From: Torreya grandis
Taxonomy: Eukaryota > Streptophyta > Pinopsida > Cupressales > Taxaceae
Assembly (NCBI GenBank): GCA_037957365.1
Contig: JARHVA010000122.1
Location: forward strand, 2,243,001-2,307,000
Length of the DNA stretch: 64,000 nucleotides
Direction: 5' to 3'
Position numbers and translations under genes: made by a program. The notes below the pieces were generated by a model. That model was given only the letters and a program-made list of their open reading frames with translations, had not been told where the DNA came from and searched no databases. This document shows positions 13,210 to 22,800 of the stretch, piece after piece; position 1 is the first letter of the stretch; each line of letters begins with the position of its first letter.

Positions 13210-15061
13210 TTATTGTTCTTTAATAATTTTTATGCAAAAGTGATCCTCACTATCTTCCAAGAGTACATCAAGGTCTGAAAATGAGGTGAGAGGATGATAA
13301 CCCATGTTGAGTATCTCAAACAAATCACAATCTAGTGAGGCTGCCTCTTGAAAAGGAAAATTTGCAAGATTGTCACTCTCTATCTTGTTGATTGGTTTCC
13401 CAAATCTACCTCCTATTGCCTTACTCAACTCATAATCACCTAGGAGAAGTGAGTATCTTGATTCAAAAACTTCAATCAAGTCTTCACTATGTTCTTGACT
13501 GGTGCAAAGGAGATCAAAAGAAGGATATATCTTCTCTTCTTCATGCTCAATTACATCAAAAGCAAGATCTTGATAAAGTCAACATCTTCATCTTCTATTG
13601 TAACTTATTCATTTGGTTTGAAATATAAAATGCCTTTTCTCTCATCAAGGGGAGTACTAATAAAGGTCTCTTCTTTTTCATGGACACTTTCCTCATCTTC
13701 ACCAGATTCAACTTGAAAATCACTTGCAGTTGTAAATTCTTCATATATCCTCCATAGAACAAGTTCCTCTTCAATAAGGGAGATGGTGGGATGGAAATTA
13801 ATAATATCATGAGTTTACTTGGGATTTAAGGGAGTACTTTTGTAATTTGAGGTCTCAAGAATGAAAATTTCTTATAAGAATGCTTGAAGAGAGAGTAAGT
13901 TGAGTTGAGTTATAGACACTTGGTTTTTTTCCTCACCATTTCCTTCCTCACCCTCATGATTCACTTCATCAATTTCAGATGTAACCTAGATTTTATCTTC
14001 TTCAACAATCAATTCCTCCTTCATTTGGATGTTTTCCTGAATTGATTTCCATGAGGGAATAACTATAGACACAGGGTCTTTTTTAGGCTCAAAATCAATA
14101 ACAATCACCTCCTCTTATTTCTCCCAAGAGTTGACTACTTGGTTCCAAGGTAGGAATTTGAAAGTAGTAGGCTCACTTGGAGGTTGAGATAACTCTCTTG
14201 GGGGATCTATCTTAGAATGGCCAAATAATTCATGAGGACAAGGAACATAAGAGGGTTGATATGGTACACAAGAGGGTTCTTAAAGAGTGATGGGAAGAGT
14301 TTCATCCATAAGACTTGGCATGGAAAAACTAGGAGTAATATCCCATGAAGGCCTCTAAGATAGAATAAGCTTGTTTTATTGAGGAAGGGTAGGTGTAACT
14401 AGAAGGAAACTTGGAATGCAAGAAGTTTGACCAGGGGTAGGTAGAAATGGCTGAGATTTCTTGACTTGGATCTCTTGATTCTCCCACCTCATTAACCTAT
14501 CTACCCACCATTGGATCATGGTTCTCATTTCATGAAAATCGTAGGTCATGACATATTGATTCTCCTCTCCAAATTTTTCCCACCTACTTGTCAACATCTT
14601 CACTTTTTCCCTTATCTTCTCTATGAGGAGAAAAGGTATCACATCCAACTCTCTATCCCATACTCTCATCACCCCTTCAGACTTTAACATATTTGGATTG
14701 AATGACAACAAAGATATGGTAGGAGAAACGTGATTCTGAGTTAGGGATGGAGTAGGAGGAGGTGAATATGACTGCTACAAGTCATGATAAGGCTGCTGAG
14801 GCATATATTTAGGGTCATAGTGAGGCTGATAAGGGTCACCATAAAGCTAATACACATCATCATACTCTTGATAAGATTGATCATAGGGATGATAATACTC
14901 TTGATAGGTATGATTAATCTCATAAAAGGTTCATATAGATCATGATAAGGCTCATGTAGATCATGACCAAGTTGGTATAACTCATCATAGAGTTGATAAG
15001 GAAGTATAGCATAGGAATTTTCCTCATACACAACCATAAAAACAATATCAGGATAGTGCAA
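13210..15061 (-). pseudogene. Decayed tyrosine-rich ORF in LARD internal region
   Basis: A minus-strand reading starts at 15061 (about 150 bp inside the right LTR) and can be followed with frame changes to 13210. It begins with a Tyr/His/Asp-rich repeat-like segment containing YHDLYEP. A proline-rich stretch follows, then the best block at 14711-14376 (111 codons, Trp/Arg/Glu-rich, with IQWWVDRLMRW). After that comes a long acidic tail rich in Glu and Asp, and an end block at 13479-13210. It resembles no enzyme I can name. The YHDLYEP segment also occurs in the gag at 1-1430, so it may be a gag relative. If the element is plus-oriented it would instead be an antisense ORF, as known in some Tat elements. 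Confidence 0.45.
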
Positions 15062-15186
15062 TGAAAATAGACTTACTTGGAAACTATGCCTGGACTGTTA
15101 AAATTAGTTAATTGGGCTCAAAGTTACCAAGTAATTCATGAAAAATGCTTTTAAAACTACAATTTCACTAAGACCAACTCCAAATT

Positions 15187-15204
15187 ATCCTATTGGGCAT
15201 GCCA
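15187..15204 (-). promoter_or_regulatory. Candidate minus-strand primer-binding site
   Basis: Read on the minus strand, TGGCATGCCCAATAGGAT starts three bases inside the right LTR. It looks like a deaminated version of primer sites of the TGGCACGCCC type found in plant gypsy elements. The internal ORF starts about 125 bases further on in the same direction, which supports a minus orientation. No clear polypurine tract was seen at the opposite end. Confidence 0.4.
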
Positions 15205-18200
15205 AAAACTATTGACTACTAGATTTTCACCCTTGTGAAGGTAGTTTTAGGCCTTCACAGTCTAAAGTAACATCAAGATAATCCTAGGATATGGGTGGCC
15301 TAATAGGTGGATTGAATCTCTATTATTGCCTAAGTTGTTTGGAGTGTGAATTGAAGTGGAGTGGTGAAGGCTAATTCAAAATTATTTGACCATATGAAGA
15401 GCATGTGCATGCCAATATTTGTCAATTCCATCTCCTCATGATAATTACAAATCATTAAAGTGGTTTAATTAGTCCCCCTCCATGAAGCATTTAGTATTCA
15501 CCTCCCCTTTATGTATCAATTAGGATTGCTACTCTACACTACCAGCTTGTAAAGGAAAAGAGAAGAAGATAAACTAAAAGGAAAACCTATCTAACTAGGG
15601 TGATACACCAAAATGTGACCTCCACTTGTGTAGTATACACTAATAGGATGAATAATAACATATAATTGAATACACTTATCAAATTAAATCCTCCAAACAT
15701 CATTTTTTCACATAGAGGATCAGGGTTGATGCATGATTTAAGGTAGCTAGTTAATAAGTCTATCAAGGAAACTAAAGAGAGCTCACACTCGCCGTATATA
15801 CAATATGATTAAAGAACACTATAAAACTTATAAATATGATCTAACACTTTAAAATAGGTAAGGAAGAAAGGAAAAAATTAAATTAAGTTTATACTATCAC
15901 TGTCATTCATCAACAAACCATGAAAATACACTAAACACAAGCTTTGAGGAGGCATGAATTCTGTCTTATTCATTCAAAATAGGAAAGTACAAGTGTTTTT
16001 CTGAGTATTGCCTTGCAAAAAATCAGGTTGAAGATTTTTAAAATAACAAAAATTGGCTTACATATTGTGAAAATGAGAGAGAGGAGAGAGAGAGAGAGAG
16101 ATAAGAATCCCCAATATTAGGAAATATGACCTTTACTAAGTCCTTTTCAAACTCCAACATAGTATATCTTGATTAATATTTTCTTTGCTTCTCAAAATTG
16201 GCATATGGGTTAATATGAGACATGTTTTAAATAGTTTAATGAGTCTTGAAGAGGTCATCATCCTTGATTGGTGGAGTTTGATGAGTAACATTGCCTAAAT
16301 CCTTGCTCAAGAACCCTATATTATTGGTTGAATGCCTTTTTGACTAGAAAAGGTCCTTTACTTGAAATCGGGTCTTCAATTCACATTAAATTATTCATTT
16401 GAAACCTTATCTAGACCATTAAATAGGTATTTCCATCTTCCTTGGGATGTTGGAGCTCTTTGAGTGCAAGTTTGACTATTTCAACATACTAGGCCTTGGA
16501 AGGAAGAAGAGTGTGATTAGGAGTTATTGAGGACCTTTAAACCTTTGAAACCTTATCCAAACTGAATTTTAATTTTTAAACACTTGAAAAGGAATAATGG
16601 GGAAGGAGTACCATCAATAAAGTCCTTGGAAAACTTATGTGCATCATTTAGTTGTATTTGAACACTTGATTCCTTCACATGAGCAAAAAGTAAAGGAGAG
16701 AGAAAAAAGAGTTTTTTCATTTAAATAGGAAAAATTTCACCATGGATGTATTCTCATCATGACATAAGACATGAAACAAGGCATTTGGAACCATCAGGTA
16801 GCCCAAAAGATTCAATTTTGCTCATTTAACATGCTTTAGTACCCCTTCCTTGCAGTCCTAAAACCTGGAAAGATCCTTGTATAGAAGATATTATGAACCA
16901 AATTAGAAAAATGGGTGAATTTTTTAGTACCATATATCCCCTTACATCTCCAAACAAAATTTCATGATCAGAATCCAAGTAGAAGTACTCCTTTTCCTTC
17001 ATTTTCTTCTTTAATTATAGGCCTAGAAAGAGAAAATTGGCCCAAATGACCACCCACACTTGTGAAACTATCCAAAAGAATTTGATTTAATTTACTTGGA
17101 ATAATAACATAATCCATGCAAAATTTGGGGTCTTGGGACCCTGTGGAAGTATGTAAACCATGAAACCACCTTGCTTCTTAAGCTTATTTTGAGCCTGTTT
17201 GGGACTACTTCAAAAAATGTGCCTGGTTTGATCACCTCCATAATCACCCATTCAATTTTTTCAGATTTATTAGCTATTATAAGTACCAAATTATATAATT
17301 ATATGATTTATAAGTTATCCCCTTCTCAGAACACTTAAAAAACATCAAAAATCATGAAAAATAGTGTTTTTGGATCAATATGTACAAGTGACATCCACAA
17401 AATAACACATGTGGCTAACCTAATTGGAATCATAAACAACATAAAATAGTATTTGGCATAAAATGGTGTAATATTATGTGCATTTTAAGTCCATTTCTCT
17501 TAATTGGTCATAATCAAGGTTTAAAAGGGTTTAAGACCTATCTAGGGTCTTAATGATTGTTCATAAACATGGGACATTTTAATGACCTCATTAAAATTGT
17601 AAAAAATTATTTACTAACCTCCTCATCTATCACAAATTTATCATATCCCCATTCTAAGTGTGATATATGGTACGAGCATCTAAAGTTACTCTTAGGGTGG
17701 CTTGCTTTGCTCTCTTGAGGCTCAAGAGAGGCCAAATATGAGTTTTGGGTCCTAACACTCCATATCACTATTGGGAGAGGTCCATAAAACTAATTTTTAT
17801 TTTTATCTATGATCATAAATTATTTTATAGTACTTATTACCCCCACATATGCTCAAGGTACACCGGTCAAGGTACTTGGGGTTATGAGCTTGTCTCTCTA
17901 ATGCTAGTCCTCAAGGGAATTTGAGTTAAAACCTAAGTGTTGATTTCACCTGGAAGTGTGTTGAGAAAATTTACATTAATGTGAGTTTTATAAAGGAATC
18001 TTCACAAATTTTTTCATGTTTTTTTTATGCTTTGATACCAAATGGACCCACTTCGTCTCAAGAGTGCCCCTTGCCAATGAAGTGGGTAAGGTCTGAGACA
18101 AAACAATGGGTATGTATGTTATTATTATAGCCTTAATGTGATTATGAACATATTTTTAAACTTATTAAAACCAATTTTACCAATTATTAAGGCATGGTTA

Positions 18201-18269
18201 TGCCCATAGAACCTTTAAAACACCAAATTCTTCCATGATTGGTTGTAGGCTTATGATTGTGTTGAGGTA

Positions 18270-18275
18270 AGGAAG
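18270..18275. repeat. Copia target-site duplication AGGAAG, left copy
   Basis: AGGAAG precedes the copia LTR and recurs right after the second LTR at 22801-22806. The uninterrupted site is visible in the left giant LTR near 9032-9040. The first A could be fortuitous, giving a standard 5-bp duplication. Confidence 0.85.
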
Positions 18276-18364
18276 TGTTAGGTTGTGGAGCTAAAAGCTT
18301 CACTGATGCAGACATGGAGAAGGCCATTGGAGGGGTTGCTAAAGGTTGCTGAGCGTCAGAGCAA

Positions 18365-18476
18365 CTGGCGTCGGTCTGATCAGCCGACGTCGGTAGGATA
18401 GTGAAGAGAAGCAACCGACGTCGGTCAGGGATCGGCCGGCGTCGGTCACCTCCAGGCAGACAGGGACTGACGTCGG
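18365..18476 (+). promoter_or_regulatory. Cluster of GACGTC-centred palindromes in LTR U3
   Basis: Five related 10-mers with consensus CCGACGTCGG lie at 18365, 18384, 18415, 18436 and 18467 (start positions). Centre spacings are 19, 31, 21 and 31 bp, near whole numbers of helical turns. The cluster is about 150 to 250 bp upstream of the TATA box. The core GACGTC is a plant bZIP-type C-box core, so an enhancer is a reasonable inference. The other LTR has the matching cluster at 21711-21803, with three exact copies of the consensus. Confidence 0.55.
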
Positions 18477-18617
18477 TCGCCTGTGTGGTTCGACTGCGAG
18501 CTAATTACGGGCAGTTAGCTAATGAACCAAGTGTTTGCATGATTAGAGCTATTTTTAGACTGAGAGCTGTAGATCTAATTATTGTAATTAGATGTCTAAT
18601 TATTGTTTGGATGAGAT

Positions 18618-18628
18618 CTATATAATAG
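18618..18628 (+). promoter_or_regulatory. TATA box of copia 5-prime LTR
   Basis: CTATATAATAG lies 342 bases into the LTR, downstream of the palindrome cluster. It is identical in the second LTR at 21945-21955. The position fits the Pol II promoter of a copia LTR; transcription would start about 30 bases further on. Confidence 0.55.
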
Positions 18629-19475
18629 ACTCATGGTTGTATTGGAAAAGTGTTCTAGTTTGAGTTGAGAAAAGTTTGCTCCTTCTGTGTGTGAAGTAAG
18701 TAAGGGTGTTCCTCCTAGTTCCCTATCAGTGCCAAGTTTGGTACTGGTTGGAGAATCATAAGGACTTGGTGAGGCAAGGACAAGGGTTCTTCAGGTGTGT
18801 AGGATCTTGGTCACAGTTGCATGGCCTATATAGGAGATCTACATGGTAAGTAAGATCATTGATCTACAGGTGTATGTGTGTGCAAGGTCAAGGTTCACAG
18901 GTGAGCAGAACCGTGTTTGATTTGCAGCTGTGCAGGATCATATAGACAGCAACACAACAGGGAGCAGTATCAGGTAGGATCTACTTGGAGTACAGGTGTG
19001 TACTCAGATAGAGCAAAGAGGAAGGCAAGGGAGTTCCTTCCATAAGTATGGTCTGTTGAAGTGCAGGTTATTGCAGGTTCATGGGAGATCTACTTGAAGT
19101 ACCTTGAGTACTTGTGGAGCACGTGGAGTGCTTATGGAGTGCGTGTAGCACTTGTGGTGTGCGTGGAGCACAGGAGGTGAACACCAACTCTGTATTTTGA
19201 GTTGGGTGTTGGGACCTGAGAGGGAGAGCTTTGGGGAGAAGAATTACTGTTCACTTGAGGTGTGGGAAACCTCTGTAAGGTGGTGGAGAAGAAGTGGCAT
19301 CTTCTTTATTGTATTCTTTTCTGTATAAATTGTTAATACAATTTGTGTATTGTCTCTCATATCATGTGTTGTTCTGAATTCTAGTTACTTGGTGAATCTG
19401 GTTAATTTTCGCATATTAAGTTGCTTGGTTTGGTAATCATATTGTGCTCTTTTGGTGGAGCAAGATCCTGACAAG

Positions 19476-19487
19476 TGGTATCAGAGC
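19476..19487 (+). promoter_or_regulatory. Copia primer-binding site, tRNA-iMet
   Basis: TGGTATCAGAGC starts two bases after the LTR and matches the complement of the 3-prime end of plant initiator tRNA-Met, the standard copia primer. Confidence 0.95.
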
Positions 19488-19515
19488 AAGGTTGTTGGCT
19501 CATAGCTTGATACCA

Positions 19516-19535
19516 CTGACAAGTGGTATCAGAGC
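19516..19535 (+). repeat. Duplicated LTR/primer-site junction
   Basis: A second exact copy of the 20-base junction at 19468-19487 (CTGACAAG followed by TGGTATCAGAGC) lies 48 bases downstream. Just before it, GATACCACT pairs with AGTGGTATC across a 4-base loop, so the duplicated primer site sits in a perfect 9-bp hairpin. Confidence 0.85.
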
Positions 19536-19631
19536 TTTTGGTTAGGATAGTAACAGATTGGTTTAGATCTGGGTAGTGTGTTTTGATTACAGGTCACTCT
19601 CAGGGGTTTCTGATTGAGTGGGAGTAGAGCA

Positions 19632-20180
19632 ATGGCAGATGAAAGTAAGCTAAGAATGGAGGAGTTGAAAAGCACAGATGGTCACTCACGGTCCTATGGA
19701 AAGAAAGAGCAGGTAAAAGATTATTGTTGGTTGGTAGCAGATCAGCATGAAGAGACTGAAGAAGCAGATGTAGCAGGTGTTGTTACACAGGATGCTCTAG
19801 GAGGTTTCTTGGATAAAGTTGAATCTTGGATAAAAGATTCGGTTGCCTCTTTCCATGCAGTTCCAGGTAGAGGAGCTGGTGAGCCTTGCCAAAGAATTGG
19901 CAAAGGGGAAGTGAAGCTGAAATTGCAGGCGGCCAACACACAGGTGTTGATGAAGGTCATGTAGGTCCCAGGTTTGGAGATATGGCTAATTTCTTCAGAA
20001 AGATTGGGTGATGAGAGATGCACAAGAACTCTCACAGCAAATGCACTTGAATTAGCTGGTGGTAAGAAAACAGGTACCCTTTATCTACTTGTTTATATTA
20101 CTGATTCTTCTTTTGTTGCGGAGACATGGCTTCGTAGGCTTGGTCACATGAGTAGGAAGGAGATGCATGTTTTTAAGTGG
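19632..20180 (+). pseudogene. Copia gag-protease-GAG-pre-integrase remnant
   Basis: The start ATG at 19632 opens MADESKLRMEEL, typical of a shortened copia gag. The gag zinc knuckle is not visible. At 19824-19859 the protease motif reads WIKDSVASFHA where families have DSGASFHA, so the conserved Gly of the active-site triad is Val. A TAG at 19962-19964 interrupts the frame at the usual YVPGL block; the same frame continues as VPGL after it. The GAG-pre-integrase core LRRLGHMS is at 20130-20153. Large parts of the normal gag are absent, so this is a deletion derivative. The frame then enters the palindrome array, where integrase should be. Confidence 0.75.
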
Positions 20181-20354
20181 AAGACAGATATATTTGACAG
20201 GCTTAAGAACTGGAAAGCCTTGGTGTTTATGGAGGAGATGGAGGACAGAACCCAGTGGATGTGGCTAGATACTTCTGAGCAGGGCAGTTTGGACATGGGT
20301 ATTGATTCAAAGGAGCTCGCGGGTAAAAAGTCATCACTCACAGGCGAACATAGA

Positions 20355-20610
20355 TACCGATGTCAGTCAGGAGGAACCAGCGTCAAACAGACAGGTGCCG
20401 ATGTCAGTTATGTGCAGACTGAAGCCGGCGATGTCAGGCAGGGTAAGACCGACGTCGGTCATGGGACTGACGTCGGCAGTATGTAAGACCGATGTCGGTC
20501 AGAGGACCGACGTCGGCAGAAGGGACACCGCAGGGTCAGTAGTCAGTGACAGACGCATGGAACCGATGTCAGTCGGATGCAGACTGTGGGGTGACTGAGG
20601 TCGGTCACTG
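20355..20610 (+). repeat. Second palindrome array replacing the integrase region
   Basis: About ten copies or variants of ACCGACGTCGGT lie in 255 bp between the GAG-pre-integrase and RT fragments. The exact 14-base palindrome GACCGACGTCGGTC is at 20447-20460. Close variants, mostly CpG to TpG or CpA changes, are near 20356, 20398, 20466, 20488, 20507, 20562 and 20596. Read as protein in the upstream frame it gives repeated TDVG/ADVS units. Whether it is a regulatory cluster or a coding repeat cannot be settled from sequence alone. Confidence 0.65.
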
Positions 20611-20929
20611 TAACGGATTTTGGGTGGATAGCACGCTGTCAAGGAGTCTCAAACACCCATACGGAGGACTGAAGACGTAAGTAGGCCCTCAAATTCGTTG
20701 TTCCTCTTCTTTATACATGTTGCTGATTATAGAGCAGGAAGGATCCAAGAAACAGGTGTGAGCTTGGCATGGATGAGGATGTGATTCCTTTGAGGAGAAC
20801 CAAACAGGGGTTTTTTGGTAAGGGTTGCCAGCTAGTATGAAAGCACAGAGATGAATGGATACCTTAGTAGAAGAATAGAGAGAACGGATACGTGAGACGG
20901 AAGACCAGGTATACGGTCTTGAGGAGCTG

Positions 20930-21560
20930 CAGGACAGTGGTACAGGTTTTGACAGGTGGAGGATGAAGCATGGCTTCAGTCAATGTCAGGGTAACTACTG
21001 TGGTTTGACTTACCAGGGGGATGGTGATTGCAACATCATTCTGTTGGTGTATGTGGATGGTACGCTAGCTAGCTGGTTTTGTACATATAGGGTTTTACTG
21101 AGCTAAGGGTAAGATTAGTTCAGTGGCATGTCATGAGGAGTTTGGAGCAGCAGAATTATTTGACATGGGAGGCATGGAGATCACAGGTTGATTTTGTCTC
21201 GAGTGGGAGCTGATGTGAATCAGGTGTTGGCGAGGTTCAGGATGCAGAGCTGGAGCACACTAAGGGCTGGACAGGTACAGTGTCTGAAATCACATGAGGT
21301 CTGGTATAGACCTGAGTATTCCCATGCAGTGGGAGCTGTCAGAGAGTTAGGAGCCAATTCGGGGAAGTGAGTTCTCAGGTATTTGAGAGGGACCAGCAGC
21401 AGGTATACATGCAGGGTCAGGACTTCACTACATGGATTTGTAGGTTCAGATGTGGTAAGTACTCAGATGACAGGAGGTACATCACAGGTTGTGTGGTGGG
21501 TTGTCTTCAGGGTTGAGCTTGAAGAGGGATACAAACTAGGAAATAGATTAGATGGAGTAC
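20930..21560 (+). pseudogene. Copia reverse transcriptase / RNase H remnant
   Basis: At 20945-21075 one frame reads as the copia RT segment around the active site (FDRWRMKHGFSQCQGNYCGL, then ILLVYVDG). YVDG at 21050-21061 stands where YVDD is required, so the second catalytic Asp is lost. Further fragments to 21500 in shifting frames (LHGFVGSD; DDRRYITGC) recall the RNase H region near the copia C terminus. Most of the RT palm and the N-terminal RT are deleted. Confidence 0.65.
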
Positions 21561-21591
21561 AGGTATAGGTACAGTGCAGCTGTTTATCTCC

Positions 21592-21602
21592 AAGTGGGAG
21601 AT
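21592..21602 (+). promoter_or_regulatory. Copia polypurine tract
   Basis: AAGTGGGAGAT sits directly before the second LTR. This is the usual plant copia polypurine tract and context, and it primes plus-strand DNA synthesis. Confidence 0.92.
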
Positions 21603-22800
21603 TGTTAGGTTGTGGAGCTAAAAGCTTCACTGATGCAGACATGGAGAAGGCCATTAGAGGGGTTGCTGAAGGTTGCTGAGTGTCAGAGCAACCAGCATCG
21701 GTCTGATCAGCCGACGTCGATAGGATAGTGAAGAGAAGCAACCGACGTCGGTCAGGGATCGGCCGACGTCGGTCACCTCCAGGCAGACAGGGACCGACGT
21801 CGGTCGCCTGTGTGGTTTGACTGCGAGCTAATTACGGGCAGTTAGCTAACGAACCAAGTGTTTGCATGATTAGAGCTATTTTTAGACTGAGAGCTGTGGA
21901 TCTAATTATTGTAATTAGATGTCTAATTATTGTTTGGATGAGATCTATATAATAGACTCATGGTTGTATTGGAAAAGTGTTCTAGTTTGAGTTGAGCAAA
22001 GTTTGCTCCTTCTGTGTGTGAAGTGAGTAAGGGTGTTCCTCCTAGTTCCCTATCAGTGCCAAGTTTGGTACTGGTTGGAGAATCATAAGGACTTGGTGAG
22101 GCAAGGACAAGGGTTCTTCAGGTGTGTAGGATCTTGGTCACAGTTGCATGGCCTATATAGGAGATCTACATGGTAAGTAAGATCGTTGATCTGCAGGTGT
22201 ATGTGTGTGCAAGGTCAAGGTTCACAGGTGAGCAGAACCGTGTTTGATTTTCAGGTGTGCAGGATCATATAGACAACAACACAACAGGGAGTAGTATCAG
22301 GCAGGATCTACTTGGAGTACAGGTGTGTACTCAGATAGAGCAAAGAGGAAGGCAAGGGAGTTCCTTCCATAAGTATGGTTTGTTGAAGTGCAGGTTATTG
22401 CAGGTTCATGGGAGATCTACTTGAAGTACCTTGAGTACTTGTGGAGCACGTGGAGTGCTTGTGGAGTGCATGTAGCACTTGTGGTGTGCGTGGAGCACAG
22501 GAGGTGAACACCAACTCTGTATTTTGAGTTGGGTGTTGGGACCTGAGAGGGAGAGCTTTGGGGAGAAGAATTACTGTTCACTTGAGGTGTGGGAAACCTC
22601 TGTAAGGTGGTGGAGAAGAAGTGGCATCTTCTTTATTGTATTATTTTCTGTATAAAGTGTTAATACAATTTGTGTATTGTCTCTCATATCATGTGTTGTT
22701 CTGAATTCTAGTTACTTGGTGAATCTGGTTAATTTCCGCATATTAAGTTGCTTGGTTTGGTAATCATATTGTGCTCTTTTGGTGGAGCAAGATCCTGACA
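21603..22800 (+). repeat. Copia 3-prime LTR
   Basis: It is 1198 bp, the same length as the first LTR. Its palindrome cluster (21711-21803) is better preserved and has three exact CCGACGTCGG copies at 21742, 21763 and 21794. The TATA box is at 21945-21955. It ends CCTGACA at 22800 and is followed by the AGGAAG duplication. Confidence 0.92.

Larger units (their letters stand above)
18276..19473 (+). repeat. Copia 5-prime LTR
   Basis: It starts TGTTAGGTTGTGG and ends GATCCTGACA, pairing with 21603-22800. In order it holds the palindrome cluster, an AT-rich block, a TATA box at 18618, and a GTGGAGYRC-like run near 19105-19170. A T-rich segment near 19310-19355 may mark the R/U5 boundary. Confidence 0.92.
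18276..22800 (+). mobile_element. Internally deleted Ty1/copia element
   Basis: This 4525-bp plus-strand element has 1198-bp LTRs beginning TGTTAGG and ending CCTGACA. It carries a tRNA-iMet primer site two bases after the first LTR, a polypurine tract directly before the second LTR, and flanking AGGAAG. The 2129-bp internal region keeps fragments of gag, protease, GAG-pre-integrase, RT and possibly RNase H in copia order, but the integrase core is missing. By eye the LTRs differ at roughly 30 positions (about 2.5%), mostly transitions. GC and CpG content is visibly higher than in the surrounding LARD. It inserted into the right giant LTR and can only have moved with proteins from a relative. 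Confidence 0.9.

Noticed and set aside
18187..18625. 74- and 75-codon ORFs at the copia LTR edge
   Set aside because: They read across the LTR boundary and palindrome cluster; no retroelement protein is expected there.
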